Part shown: piece after piece, positions 35,726 to 46,940 of the stretch | Numbering within the stretch: position 1 is the first letter of the stretch | How the letters are laid out: every line of letters begins with the position of its first letter | From: Sanghuangporus weigelae | Taxonomy: Eukaryota > Basidiomycota > Agaricomycetes > Hymenochaetales > Hymenochaetaceae | Reading direction: 5' to 3' | Assembly: GCA_033182465.1 (NCBI GenBank) | Contig: CP137324.1 | Location: 1,550,001-1,614,000 of the forward strand | DNA: 64,000 nt | The notes under the pieces: generated by a model | Seen by the model: only the letters and a program-made list of their open reading frames with translations | What the model was told of the DNA's origin: nothing | Database searches by the model: none | Translations under genes and position numbers: made by a program

Positions 35726-36803
35726 ATGGATCTTTTGGCAAGAAACAGGCGCAAAGTGAAAACGCATTGTGAGTTATCTGTACTCCGAGGCGCCAGAAGA
35801 AAGTTCAGCACCTCCCCCTGCATACCAGAAGCAGCATTTCATCTTTTGAAGTCGCTGATGTACAGTCGACCGAGACCTCTTCCCTACCCGCCCCCCCGTA
35901 CGACCTCTTCATTTCGCTCTCGTCAGATTGTCACGCACCAGAACCAGCTGAACGAGAAGATCCTCTTGCAGCTGCTTGATTCTTTGCAGCGCAAGTTACT
36001 GGAACGTCGAGGTAAGAAGACGGAACTAGTAGTGCATGGTGGTGTCATCTCTGTCCTGGCTTACAAGTCTCGTCCTGTGACGACGGACATTGATTACATC
36101 GAGCGTGTTCTGCCAGAGGAACTAGATCTTCCGAAGAAGAAATCTGGATTCGCACTCGGGGAACTGTTGAAGAAGTTTATCAGTGCTATCCATCTCAGAA
36201 GAGGACAAGACGAAAGGACCGTCATTAAAGAGTGCATTGCTGAGACTGCTGCTGAGTTCAATGCCAAGCACGCGAATCCTATTATTGTCCTGGAGCATGA
36301 CTGGATGAACCCTGCGTGCGACGTCGCTCTGCCTTGGCATCTCGAGTACGCCCATATGCCTTTCTCATCATTCTTACGATACTCACAAATACTTCAGTGC
36401 TGATTGTTACATGGTTGATCCGCTTGTCATCTCCGCGATGCGTGAAGCTGAGACGCAAGGGAATATCATTTATGACTCCCCCGGGTTGAAGTTAGTCGGG
36501 ATCACACCTTCCTGGACCTTCGCTCTCAAGCTGCAGCGGTACTCGCACATGGATGAAGAAGACATCGTTTGTCTCCTCCAGAGAGACGGCGCTTGCGCCA
36601 ATTACACCGAGGATGAATTCGTACAGATGGTTGAGGAACGTCTGCATATTGACTGTCCTGAAATGGAATATGATCACTATCCGGAGCGAGCGAAGGCGGA
36701 ATGGAGGGCACGTCTGAGCGACTGTGTGAGGAAGGCGAAGTATCAGCTAGGAGGGCAAGGAAGTCATTCTTCTCCAGATTCGTCTGATGATGTTTACGTG
36801 TAG
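35726..36803 (+). CDS. nucleotidyltransferase-fold protein (DUF6036/AbiEii-like)
   Basis: The main exon ends at 36345 (CTCGA|GTACGC) and joins 36398-36803 in phase 2, frame-checked, so HLDADCYMVDPLVISAM is continuous. The start at 35726 and the first about 60 residues are uncertain: another reading frame there also looks coding, so a short 5' intron may have been missed. The core has HGGVISVLAYKSRPVTTDID, which fits the G-G/S...D-x-D active site of minimal nucleotidyltransferases, then LEHDWMNPACDVALPW. Its C-terminal FALKLQRYSHMDEEDIVCLL matches the 'KL..R...D..DI..L' helix of this family. The chemistry and substrate of these fungal proteins are unknown to me. No sign of decay. Confidence 0.6.
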
Positions 36804-37544
36804 TGCTGCATTATGGTTTGATATTACGCGCTACACCTTGATATCCACGCTCCTTTACACAGCCTTCAAGTTGAATACACGATCCTTTCTGTGCGACTCC
36901 CAAATGGTGTTTATACGCCTGATGATTAAAAATTGATGCATGGGAACTGCAGTATGAAAGTCGAGTGAATGAATGAAATGTACTTTGCTTCAGAACGTGC
37001 CACTGGGGTGTTTATGAAGAGTACGTTCGGAGTACACCTATCAAATCGTCTCACTGCATGAACTTTCCAGCGTGTTCGGATGTGCAAACAACCCGTTTAG
37101 ACAAGTTACTAAGCTTTTGCATACTAGGCAAATTTGAATTTGCCGGACAATGTCTTCCGAATAGCTTCCGTCAGTTACTTTTATAAATTGATGGAATGAT
37201 GCGAGAGCTGTAGCTGGTTCACAATGCGTCAAGCCCTATCTGCATTTTCCAATCAGTGAAAACTGGAAAGTTGACTGAATATCGTAACAGTCTCTGGTAC
37301 ATGAGAGTGGAGAAAGTTTCTGTTGATCGATTACAGTGCATAGAGTATAAATTTTTGCTCAAATGTTTAGGTAGTAATCCATCGGTATCTCCTGACTACG
37401 ACCTGCCTTGATCCTTCTTTATATTCTGTTAGACGGATAGCCTAAAAAGTTCAGGTGAGATGTATTTCCTTTGTAAAATAGAAATAAGGCTTCAGGTGGA
37501 ATTTATGGAAGGGGGAGAAGGCAAGAGGGTGTGTATTATGAATG
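36804..37544. other. intergenic region before a transposon
   Basis: About 740 bp of AT-rich sequence; no gene, repeat or RNA recognised. Confidence 0.4.
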
Positions 37545-38728
37545 AACAAGTATAGGGCTCGAGGGGAAACTCAAACACGCCTGTGGAAACTAGTTGTCAA
37601 CAGGGTGCTTAGGTCAGGAGCTCATGTGGGAAATGTTTTCAACAGTGTGGAAACTGTGGAAACCCTTGTGGGAAATGTACTACATAAGTCGCCTAATAAA
37701 GCAGTTTTGTCGCTTTACATGTGTAGGCATCTTTCTGCTCTGTAAGCACTCTGCGAGCCGCCCCTTCGGAGCCAAGATAATTTCGAGGGCATCATTCATT
37801 CACGGCCCCGGACACTGGTCCAATCTGGTCGACCTTCTCGGGATCAGGAGCAAAATTCTCAAAAAAGTATGGCTGGAATAAGGTAGTGAGTCTGGAAGGC
37901 TAGACAGCACGTTATGAAGTTGAGAAAGCTTAGAGCCTGTTCGGCTGCAGCGTGATGTGAGATCGTGATTTCCCTCAATCGCAACATGCAAGTGTGCAAG
38001 TTGAGGCAAGTTGAGTACCTCAACCGTGGGAATGTTTTTGCACTCCCCATCTCGCGGCTGGTCCCCTCACTTTTGCTGAGAGCCCATAGCACCACATTGC
38101 AGGCATGTAAAAATTCAATTTCAACTGGGGAGCAGTGCGCCCGTATGGATAGATTATTTTTGTGATTTTTAATTAATTTTTTTGTGGTTGAGTTGTCGTG
38201 TATGGATGAGATAGTGGCAGATGATGTGAGATACCGCTATCTGAAAAACAGGTCGGAGCTGTGGCAGGGAAGTGATGTGAGAACGTGATTTCTGAAAGTG
38301 CACCGAACGCTCACCTCAACTTCAGATCACACCTCTACATCATCTCAAATCACGCGGCATTTTTTGGCAGGGAATATCTCAGATCACGCTGCAGCCGAAC
38401 AGGCCCTTAAGTACTTTCCAAATTCCTCTGATGAAAAAACTCGGACAGCCATTGATGAATTGATGTCCGACTTTTTCATTTTCAGTATTTATATGCACCA
38501 TGACATAATACCCCAATTTGGGTTGAAAAACTGTATATTTCTTGCTCCCGCTTCCAAAAGTCCTATACCGACTCCTACCAAATATTGATCTGAGTTTCCA
38601 CAGTTTCCACATGCTCATTTTCGGCCATCTGAGCTGCCAACATTGTCAACCCCGTGGGAAACCACCAAGTTGTCAACTAGTACTGAAATTGATAACTCCG
38701 AGTTTCCCCCTCGAACTCTAAACAAGTA
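37545..38728. mobile_element. hAT-like non-autonomous DNA transposon with 8-bp target duplications
   Basis: The element occupies 37553-38720 (1168 bp). It is flanked by identical 8-bp repeats AACAAGTA (37545-37552 and 38721-38728). Its terminal inverted repeats are TAGGGCTCGAGGGGAAACTC (left) and TAGAGTTCGAGGGGGAAACTC read one base short at the right end, that is TAGRGYTCGAGGG-type ends. Subterminal copies of GTGGAAACT/TTTCCAC and of CTAGTTGTCAAC are also inverted between the two ends. An 8-bp duplication with TAG-starting ends is the hallmark of the hAT superfamily. No transposase is encoded, so it is a mobilised-in-trans deletion derivative or MITE. A second element is nested inside it. Confidence 0.82.
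37930..38410. mobile_element. nested PIF/Harbinger (Tourist-like) MITE with TTA target duplication
   Basis: The element is 37933-38407 (475 bp), flanked by TTA on both sides (37930-37932 and 38408-38410). Terminal inverted repeats run about 30 bp: left GAGCCTGTTCGGCTGCAGCG, right (reversed) GGGCCTGTTCGGCTGCAGCG, both continuing TGAT.TGAGAT. A GGGCCTGTT-type end with a 3-bp TTA duplication is diagnostic of PIF/Harbinger MITEs. It sits wholly inside the hAT-like element at 37553-38720 and so inserted later. No coding capacity. Confidence 0.82.
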
Positions 38729-38868
38729 TATTGAATATTCTGGGTCTGGGAGAGGCGCTGGAAGAGGCGCTGGACAATGAAGATCCAAAGGTTACATAAT
38801 ACCGCACAGCATTAGCGTCTTTCAAGTTGGCACCGACACCATTACTATTTAACTTGACCACCTACAAA

Positions 38869-39895
38869 ATGGCACAGTCTAAATTACTACTCGCAATTTC
38901 TTCCCTTGCTATTCTACTGAAGGATGGATGCAGGCATGGTCAGTATCATGTTTAATAAGACCGATATGACCTGCTGAGCAACCTTCATCACAGGACCCGA
39001 CAGAACTTGAAGCCCAGATCGTGCAAGACCCAGAGCAAGTTGAAGAAGGTTTATGTCAGTACGAAATGCGAATCATTGTGAGTATGCGTCATCTATGTGG
39101 TGGCGAGTAGATGCTGATGTTCAACAGATCTGGTCTACTGCCCTTTTTGTGTCAAGTCAGACTATCGCTATCGGTGGTGCATCCGGGACGATGATGAACT
39201 TCGTTGCTTCTGCGTCGTGTCTTCAATTGCTTGTAAAGCCTCTTGGAGAACGTCGCGTTGCTCTTACCTCCATCGCCTTTGCCATGATCGTGTCTCTTTG
39301 CGACCTTTACCTTGGAGGAATTACAGCTGTTTTCGTCTGCTATCTAATGACGATTGCCTTGGGTGCCGTCATTTTCTGTTTAATCGTTGCAAATAATTCT
39401 AGAGCAGCAAGGAGGGCTTCAAATGATGTCAATCTTTTTCCAGTTGTAAGTACACCCCAACAGAATTTTCGACAGTTACTCAGTCCGCTTTCTCTCTCTC
39501 GCTAGACAATACTTATCATGAGGCAACTGATTGAGAATGACATTGTCCTGATGAACTCCGACTCCGACATAACAGCGCTACATAACTTTCAGAGTGGCAT
39601 TTTCGCTGCATCGTTTATCCTATCCACCATGGCTCTCTGGCTTCAGGCCATCGGTATCCATCCCCTGAATCCGATGCTTCGCACGTCATACTCGATTGCG
39701 ATTAGAGAGAGGCCTCGTGCAGTCGCATCCATCCTGTATTGGAGTGGTGCAATGCTCACCCTAGCATATCTTGTCATCATTATCATCATTTCTTCTGACG
39801 GCACGCCCATCCTCGTGAAGATTTCTTGCGCTGCGTTTGGGACGTACACTGTCGCAGATCTTCTCAAGAACAAAATAGATACCAAGGAAGACTAG
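38869..39895 (+). CDS. multi-pass membrane protein B (paralogue of 21.0-21.8 kb)
   Basis: Function unknown. Best model: exons 38869-38949, 38994-39077, 39128-39445 (318 nt) and 39506-39895; frame-checked, 290 aa. The last two exons are secure and the first two less so (the first donor is GTTTAA). There are about five to six hydrophobic segments, including LCDLYLGGITAVFVCYLMTI, SGIFAASFILSTMALWLQAI and AVASILYWSGAMLTLAYLVI, and a charged C-terminus (KNKIDTKED). It is a clear paralogue of protein A on the other strand 17 kb away: identical 318-nt exon, identical intron phases and a nearly equal last exon (390 against 387 nt). It begins just 140 bp after the nested transposons. Confidence 0.65.
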
Positions 39896-41868
39896 ACACT
39901 AGCGTGCCTAATAGTACAGTCGCTTTTTTGTTTGTTGATTCATTTGTCTCGTTGCTTTGTATTGCCTTGATATACCATAATCCCTCATCGTTCTCCTCCT
40001 TGTCAATAAGGAAAGCAATATGTATTCTACTCAAGCAGATTACTTGTCGGAGGCGTGTGCGTCCGATAAAATCTCGCAACTGTCCCATACACAGTTGTGA
40101 TCGTACACAACGTTTCTCGGCACAATGAAAAGAGTTGATCTTGTACGCACAGAATTCGCTAGAGCATGGTCGATACATGTTTTTAGTCCTCGAAGAGTAT
40201 AGTTCATCGCAGCAATAGATAGATCGTTCGGAAGATGGATTAATCACACCAAGTCGTCGTTGCAAGTACATGGGTCCGTCCGATGTGCGCACTTTGATCA
40301 TCAATAAACAGACATTGGAAGGACGATAGCCACTCGTATGTTCATGTTCGTATGTTCATGTTACGTGCTGCAGAGCCCGTTCCGCAATAGCGTTGGTGAA
40401 TTCTTCTGTGGCACTCATAACTCGGTAATTGTTGCCTGGAAGGGCCGGACGTCGTATAGCATATGGAGACTCGCAGACTTGAAAAAAAAAGCGGAATCCA
40501 GGTCTTAGCATCAAACGGCATCCACCCGCAGAATAGGATCTTTAAACCAATGTCTTCGTTGTCGACGAGAGACGCCATAGCGTTACGAGCAAGAATCCTG
40601 CCTGGTCCTGCCTTCTTCAGATTTCAGAAATGGATTACTGACGTACGTACCAGACTTCCCGCAAATCAGCGCGTGACCGGAAGCATATTACATTTGGATA
40701 TCCCGGCGCCGTTCCGATAAAAATTACCTGGATCGGGAGAGATTAGATCATACGACACTTCGGCCGCGTTGGAGAGCGTGAGTACGACGAAGAGGCGCGG
40801 GCGAGGCGAGTCAGCTGAGCGTTCGCGGCAGACGTGGATATAGAGCTTGATGAAGTTGGAAGATAAGCAAAAGTGTGATGAGGAGTCGTAGACAGACATC
40901 AAGTCGTCGTCTCCTTCAAAACATGAGCATTGCTTACAGCGTTGTAATCCAAGCCAAATAACTTCATGGCACAGTACTAGTGCTTAGATAAAAAAAAGTC
41001 TGCTCGAAAATGATGCGGCATCGGACGCATGGACGTTTTAAAGCCGCGACTCGTGTGTTGGCGAAATGCGTGAAGTGACGACCGCCGTTGAGATTAAATC
41101 CTTTGAAAGATAGGTATAAAACGACCTAGTAGGGCAGCGCTGGAGAGCTGTACACAGTGAAACAAACAACAAGTGAAATCATTCTGTCCGGGACCAGCGG
41201 GAACTTGATCATGCTCTATTCCGAATGGTGTCGGAAAGTGCTTGCCAAAGAAAAGGCCATCCAGGAATATTCAGACTGATCAAGTACATGTAAAGTGCTG
41301 ATAATAAGTAGCAGCATCATCATGAGGCGCAGGTGGTCGCACTTAAAGTTCGGCGAGCAAGGTTTATCAATTGCCGGGCCCGCCGGAATGTCTGTATAAG
41401 TTATTTGTTACCCGGGTGTGGCGATTGAGGGCGTAGCAGGATAGAATCATGTCGATCATCGAGGGACATTCCAAGTCCACTAAAACAGTAGTCAGAGATA
41501 CCCACCGTAAGTACTATGTTGCTATCGAGTAGCACTTGCTGTTGTAGAGACAACAAATGGCGAGAGTGTTTGGATTTATTTACGACAGTAGACCGGATGC
41601 GGGCGGATGAGCCGAGCTCGTGTTACGGCAGAAGCCGAGCCCCGCCGATGTAAACAGAGAACGCGATTCTCGTAGGCCTCCTCACGACTACCAGTCTCTC
41701 ACAACGTCTTGTCCTCCTTCCCCGTCCTCCCCTTCCCGCCGTCCCCCCTTCCCGGCCCCGTTCCTGCTGCTGCACGTTGCTAGTCTCGCACGCTGTGCTC
41801 AGCCTCTTCTGTTACTTGTCCTGCCAGTGACCGTACCGTTTTCGTGAGACGCTAGCGGCCATCTCGCT
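39896..41868. other. intergenic region with unresolved minus-strand coding-like pieces
   Basis: About 2 kb. On the minus strand between about 40960 and 40345 several coding-like pieces lie in order but in different frames: a short start MKLFGLDYNA, then LYIHVCRERSADSPRPRLFV, KAGPGRILARNAMASLVDNE, and QVCESPYAIRRPALPGNNYR running to a stop near 40.36 kb. They may be exons of a small unrecognised gene or a decayed one. On the plus strand, ATG 41449 opens a 19-codon frame ending at a good donor (CACC|GTAAGT) with no clear partner. A C/T-rich tract at about 41700-41762 is probably the SWI1 core promoter. Confidence 0.35.
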
Positions 41869-44353
41869 ATGGCGGAGCGCCCGAATCATCTTCAGGGTTA
41901 TCCGATGCCTCAAAGCAACTTCATGAGCCTTGGGCAGCAGCAGCAACCTTCGATGGCGTATCAGCAGCCCCAGGCGGCTATGAATCCCGCTCACCAGATA
42001 CCCGGTGTGCCGAACCCTGAGCACCAGCGTATGTGGCAACAGATCCAGGACAGACATCGAGCGATGGGCGGAGCGGATGGTATGGGTCAACAGCAGTTGA
42101 ACTCGCAGCAGGTGTGTATTCAGTCATTCCTCTCATCTTTGCCTTCGCCGCTCCTACCGACTGCGTCCATCGGTCTCCCCTGATGGTGTAGTGACCGGTC
42201 AATATCCGTTCCAGTTTCTATTTTGGGTCACAATCGTTATTTTGTCACGTCCCAGTCCTCAAAGCCTATTCATAATGTGTCACGTTCACACGCTCGTCGC
42301 TCCCTTTGCCTTGCTTCTTTGCGTTTTTTGTACTTGTACTTCGTCGTCGCTTGTCGCACAGTTCTTATACGTGCAAACTTCTTCTGTCACGGTCTCTGAC
42401 CATCTTTCTTCCAGATGGCTGATCTCCTCAGGAGCCAAGCTGCTCTCTCTCAGGCGCAAAATCATCAGCAGTCGCAAACGCAGCCTCCCCAACTTCAACA
42501 GGCCCAGCAGTTTCCTAACCTTGGCGGAATGACTCAAATGAACAATGCGTTACCGTCTCAGAATGCTCTATTGACCATGCAACGTCAGCAAGGGATGCAG
42601 GGAGGTTCTATGGGTGGTGTCCCGAACGCACAACTGACGCCGAATATGGCTCAAATCCTCGCCGCACAGCGCAATGGAGTAACGAATCCCGCAATGATTC
42701 AAATGAACCGGCAACTTGGGTTATTGAATCGTGCACAGAAACAGCAACCGCAGAACGGACCGGCGAACTTTGTTCAGCCGGGTCCGTCGTTTGGCGCCCA
42801 GCAAAATTTCCCATTTCCTCCAGGCGTGTTCCCTCCAAAACCAGACGAAGGTCGTATAGCTGCGGTGCAAGGGCCACAACACTTTCCTGCAACAACAGGA
42901 GTTCTGAACGGCGTCACTCAGGCGCATGGTTTTCCGAATGAGATTCTGCAGCGTGCGCTGAGAAACGGTGATGGTCGGCCTTTAACATTCGATGAACTCC
43001 GGTTTAAAGCTGCACAATTGAGACGGACTATTGAAGCTGAAAGAGCCGCTCTGGAGAACGTACCAAAGCCCACTACACAGGACGCACTACTGGCTTACAG
43101 GGAAAAACAAAGGGAGATTCAGACAAGGGAGCTCGTATTTTCGAAGATTTTAGAGCATACGAGAATCTTAGCAAGTCAACAGGGTGTACAGCAGCCTGGC
43201 CCAGGGAATGCGCCCGATGCCCCAGGCGCGGCAACAATGTGAGTAATGTGTGTTCCTTCTCATTCTCTCTTTCATTGACTGTCGTCAAGGAGTTCTATGG
43301 GGTTTCCAAATACTTCTCAGCAGCAATCTCAGACCTGGATGCCGCAAATGAACAGTATCAACATGCCTAATCAGCCCACAGGCGGACTACCTGGCAATCA
43401 GCAAATGCATGGTGGTCCCGCACAGAATGGTCCAGCTCAGGCAGCTCGGCAGCATACTAACTCACCTTTCCATGCGAATCTTGGGCAACCCCAGCAACAA
43501 CAGACCCCTATTCCTCGCTCTGGGCCTACACCCCAGCAGCAGCAGATGTTACAGGCGTTCTTGCAACAGCAGAGCGGTAATCAGTCGTCGCCGCCATCGT
43601 CAGCACCTGGCGTACTTCCAGATCAAGGCAAATTTGGTCAGCAGGCTTCTGCACTCGAAGTTCAGGAGACGCAGCATCGTCCCAATAGCCTCAGCTTCCC
43701 TCCTTTAGCCCGTGAGAGGTTTATGGGCCTCTTGCAGGAATGGTGGAAGCGAAGTGGCATCAACTTCGATCCACGAATGATAACTATTGGTAATCGGCAG
43801 ATCGACATAAATCAGCTACACCAATTACACACTGAAGTATTGCAACTTGGTGGTGTTGTGAATGTAGGATTGAGTTCTTACCTTTTAAAGTGACAAATGT
43901 TGATTTCTCATTTAGGTGCAGCGTCACGACTTGTGGAATGTCATCGCGGCTAAAATGGGCTGGACTGCCGCCGCCATCAGCGAATCGGGACACACGCAGG
44001 ATCAGATCGCTGAACAAATTAAAGTCGTATATGAACGGCTTCTGCAATCATTTGAACAGACGTATATGTCCGCTGCGATGAGGCACTCTTTAACCGCGCA
44101 GCAGCAGCCTCTAGACCACCAGATTGCCCCTAACCAGCCCAGCTCGGGTCCGAGCCAGCCTCCATTGTCGAGCCAGCAGGCTGTACAGATGATTAAGCTG
44201 GCAAGTATGTCCGCGGAGCAGTTACGTGCTAATGGATACCCCGAAAACCTCATCCAGAATATTGAGCGTAGTAGACCGCAGCTTGAAGCGACTTGGCGGA
44301 AAATGCAGATGCAACGAATCCAAGCTGCCCAGCAGCAACAGCTTCCGCAACAG

Positions 44354-44384
<31 letters not shown>

Positions 44385-46459
44385 GGCTTCAACAACAAGG
44401 AGCGCTTTTGAATGCTCCGTTGCCGTTCCAGAATCAGCTCCAGGCGCAAGCGTCTCTGCTCAATCCTTCTTCGTTAGCAACCCAAGGTGGTCTTCCCAAC
44501 GCGAATACCTTAGGTCACCCGGGACTCTCCGCTGGGTCCAGCCAGTCGACAGAATTTCCAGGCCAGCAGCGCCCAGGTTTGAATGCATCGCAGTTAACGC
44601 AGCAGAATATTCAGATGTTCGGGATGCTTTCGAACCTGAACCTGAGGAGACCTACCCCGGAGATGGTCAAGCAGGCGACATCGACGATCGATCAACTTAA
44701 ACAAGATGTTTCAAAGGAACGAAGTGCGTTTTTTCTATTTTGTCTTGACGGTTTTGTGCTAATAATGGATACTCTTTAATATGAAGCTTTCCGGCCAGAA
44801 CATGTAAGACACCTGTCTGACGCGGAGAAAGGGGTCTTTCCTGGGCAGTTTGAGAATCTTTGCAACGTTATTAGAGATATCAGCAGATTCTACCACGTTT
44901 ATCTGGCTGCTACGAGTGATCTTCCTCTCATCAGAGGTATCATAAATATGGTATGGATATCAACTTGTTGCATATCAAAGCTCTCACTCACTATACTATA
45001 GCTCGACATGTGTGACAAGCAACGGCAGCTGGTCCAGTCGGCAAATCCTGTTTACGTTCTAGATATTGGCACATTACAGAGGTTAACGAAGACAGCTGTG
45101 GAGGTCAAAGGCAAGATATTTGCGGCAGTGCAACAATTGCGTGCCATGTCGCAGATGGAGCAAAATCAAGCTCGTGCAGCTCTGCCTCAGCAGGGCGAAG
45201 GCGGGCCAGCACACCCGCCTCCCATCCAACAGAGTCAATCACCAGCGAATATTGCGCCGTCGCCAGCTCCGATTCCGCCACGCCCGCCCACAGTGCAGCC
45301 GCAGCCGCCTCATTTACCTCAGCAAAATCTTCGCCCTCCGCCTGCTAGAACCCCTCAGATGGCGCCAGCTCGTCCATCGTCCATAGTTCATAGCAGGGCG
45401 AAGGCTCCCACCGGCACTTCGCCGAATGCACAAGACACAGTGCCTTCTCCCTCCGCTTCAACCCCTTTGCCCAGCGGCGCCACTCCGAGCCATGTACAAA
45501 CATCTCCTCAGACTCCGAAATCTCCAAAAGGTAAAGGACAGACTAAATCGCGACAAAAGGCACGAAGGCAGTCCAAAGTGGCGCAACCGCATGCCAATGC
45601 TGGTCCTGCTACATCGGCACCTCCGTCTACAGCGCCGAGTGCAGCGGTTGCGCCTACATCCACGCCAGCAGCCGAACCAGCACCGAGTCCTGCTCAAGCA
45701 GCACCTTCTCCCGCTGAATCTTCTCTCAAACGCTCACGAGAGGATGAGCCTACTGACCAAGCAGGATCTGCCTTGCCTTCGCGTGCGGCAGCGGACGAGA
45801 CACCATCGAAACGCATTAAAACTGACTGGGAGAATGTACCAGATGCGGAACCGTCCAAACGTCAAGCTGAAGCCGAAAGTATCAAGACCCCCGGCCAAGC
45901 GGCGCAATTCTACAATGACATGACGCAGATACTAGAGCTGAGCAATGATACAGCGCTGCCACCGGAACTACATGATACTCTTGCTCAATTGGTGAAAACC
46001 GTGGGTCATGGTCTGGAAGTTCCAGATGCTACGGGCAGCTCGTCAGTAGGTTTGCCGAACGGTGGCACATCTTCACCCAAGGTTGCAGATGGGGACGATT
46101 CATTTTTCAGCTTCCTTGATTTTACGGCCTTTCAACAGGACGACGAGAAAGCGGATACTCCCGAACTCGTACCAACGTCCTCTACAAACCCGAGTCCCGA
46201 ATCTGGGGCAGGTTCCGAGACTGAACACCCTCCCGCTCCAGCGACCTCTGGATCTGTTGGTGACAGGGCTAAAATTGTTGATTCATCCGAATCCGAGCCG
46301 AAGACTGACCTCTTCGATATGGGGGCTGATTCTTTACGGCTTGGGATCTGGGGTGAAATTGATGGAGGCGAATCAGGTTATTTCAATTCTTCCGACATGT
46401 GGAAATGGGATAATATACCGCCTTCTTCTGGGGATAATTCTTGGGCGATTTCCACGTAG
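41869..46459 (+). CDS. SWI1: SWI1-type ARID-domain subunit of SWI/SNF chromatin remodeller
   Basis: Six exons: 41869-42111, 42415-43238, 43290-43863, 43916-44723, 44787-44950, 45002-46459; frame-checked, 1356 aa. The protein is Gln/Pro-rich throughout. The ARID/BRIGHT DNA-binding domain, split by an intron, runs from ERFMGLLQEWWKRSGINFDP through LHQLHTEVLQLGGVVN to RHDLWNVIAAKMGW, followed by ESGHTQDQIAEQIKVVYERL. This is the layout of fungal Swi1/Sol1. A CAG/CAA tract at about 44333-44398 encodes a long glutamine run that may vary in length between strains. The C-terminal half is Pro/Ala-rich, has a bipartite basic stretch near 45.54 kb, and ends with acidic serine-rich sequence. Intron 1 is 303 nt, long for this genome. 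Confidence 0.86.
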
Positions 46460-46940
46460 ATATGCTACGTTTCTGGGTCTTTATGCGACTTCTTCACCGT
46501 ATTCGTCTCCTTTCTGTCGCTGTCTTAGTATCGGATTCTTCACTTCGCGCTTTGCTTTCCCTGTAACGTCTATTTATCTCGTCTTCCTGTCCTCTGTTTC
46601 TTTCAATTTCGTCCCATCTCTTCTTTGGTTGTTCTGCGCCTCACAGTGATACTACCGCTACCGACTTCACACCCGTCTCCACCCTCCTCTCTCCTCTCAT
46701 AACGTATATCATATGCATATCATGTCGCCATATCCTGTCACCATATCCAGTACTCAAGTCTCTCTTGTTGCCTCTTTCTCTTGTTTCCTGCTGCTGTACG
46801 CGTATTGTCTCTGTGCCATCACGTTTGCTATCCGTTACTAATTTACATGGAAATACATAATCGTGTGGAAATACAAAATTGCATTTGACGATGAACAGAC
46901 GTAATATCGTAAGAGAAGCAAAACAAAGCACACAAAAAAA
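46460..46940. other. tail-to-tail intergenic region SWI1 / YJU2B
   Basis: About 480 bp, very T/C-rich on the plus strand (SWI1 3' UTR). No gene recognised. Confidence 0.4.

Noticed and set aside
44293-44700. Alternative-frame Ala/Ser-rich frames inside the SWI1 exon
   Set aside because: Frame-shifted readings of CAG/CAA repeats and Gln-rich codons; no start context or domain.
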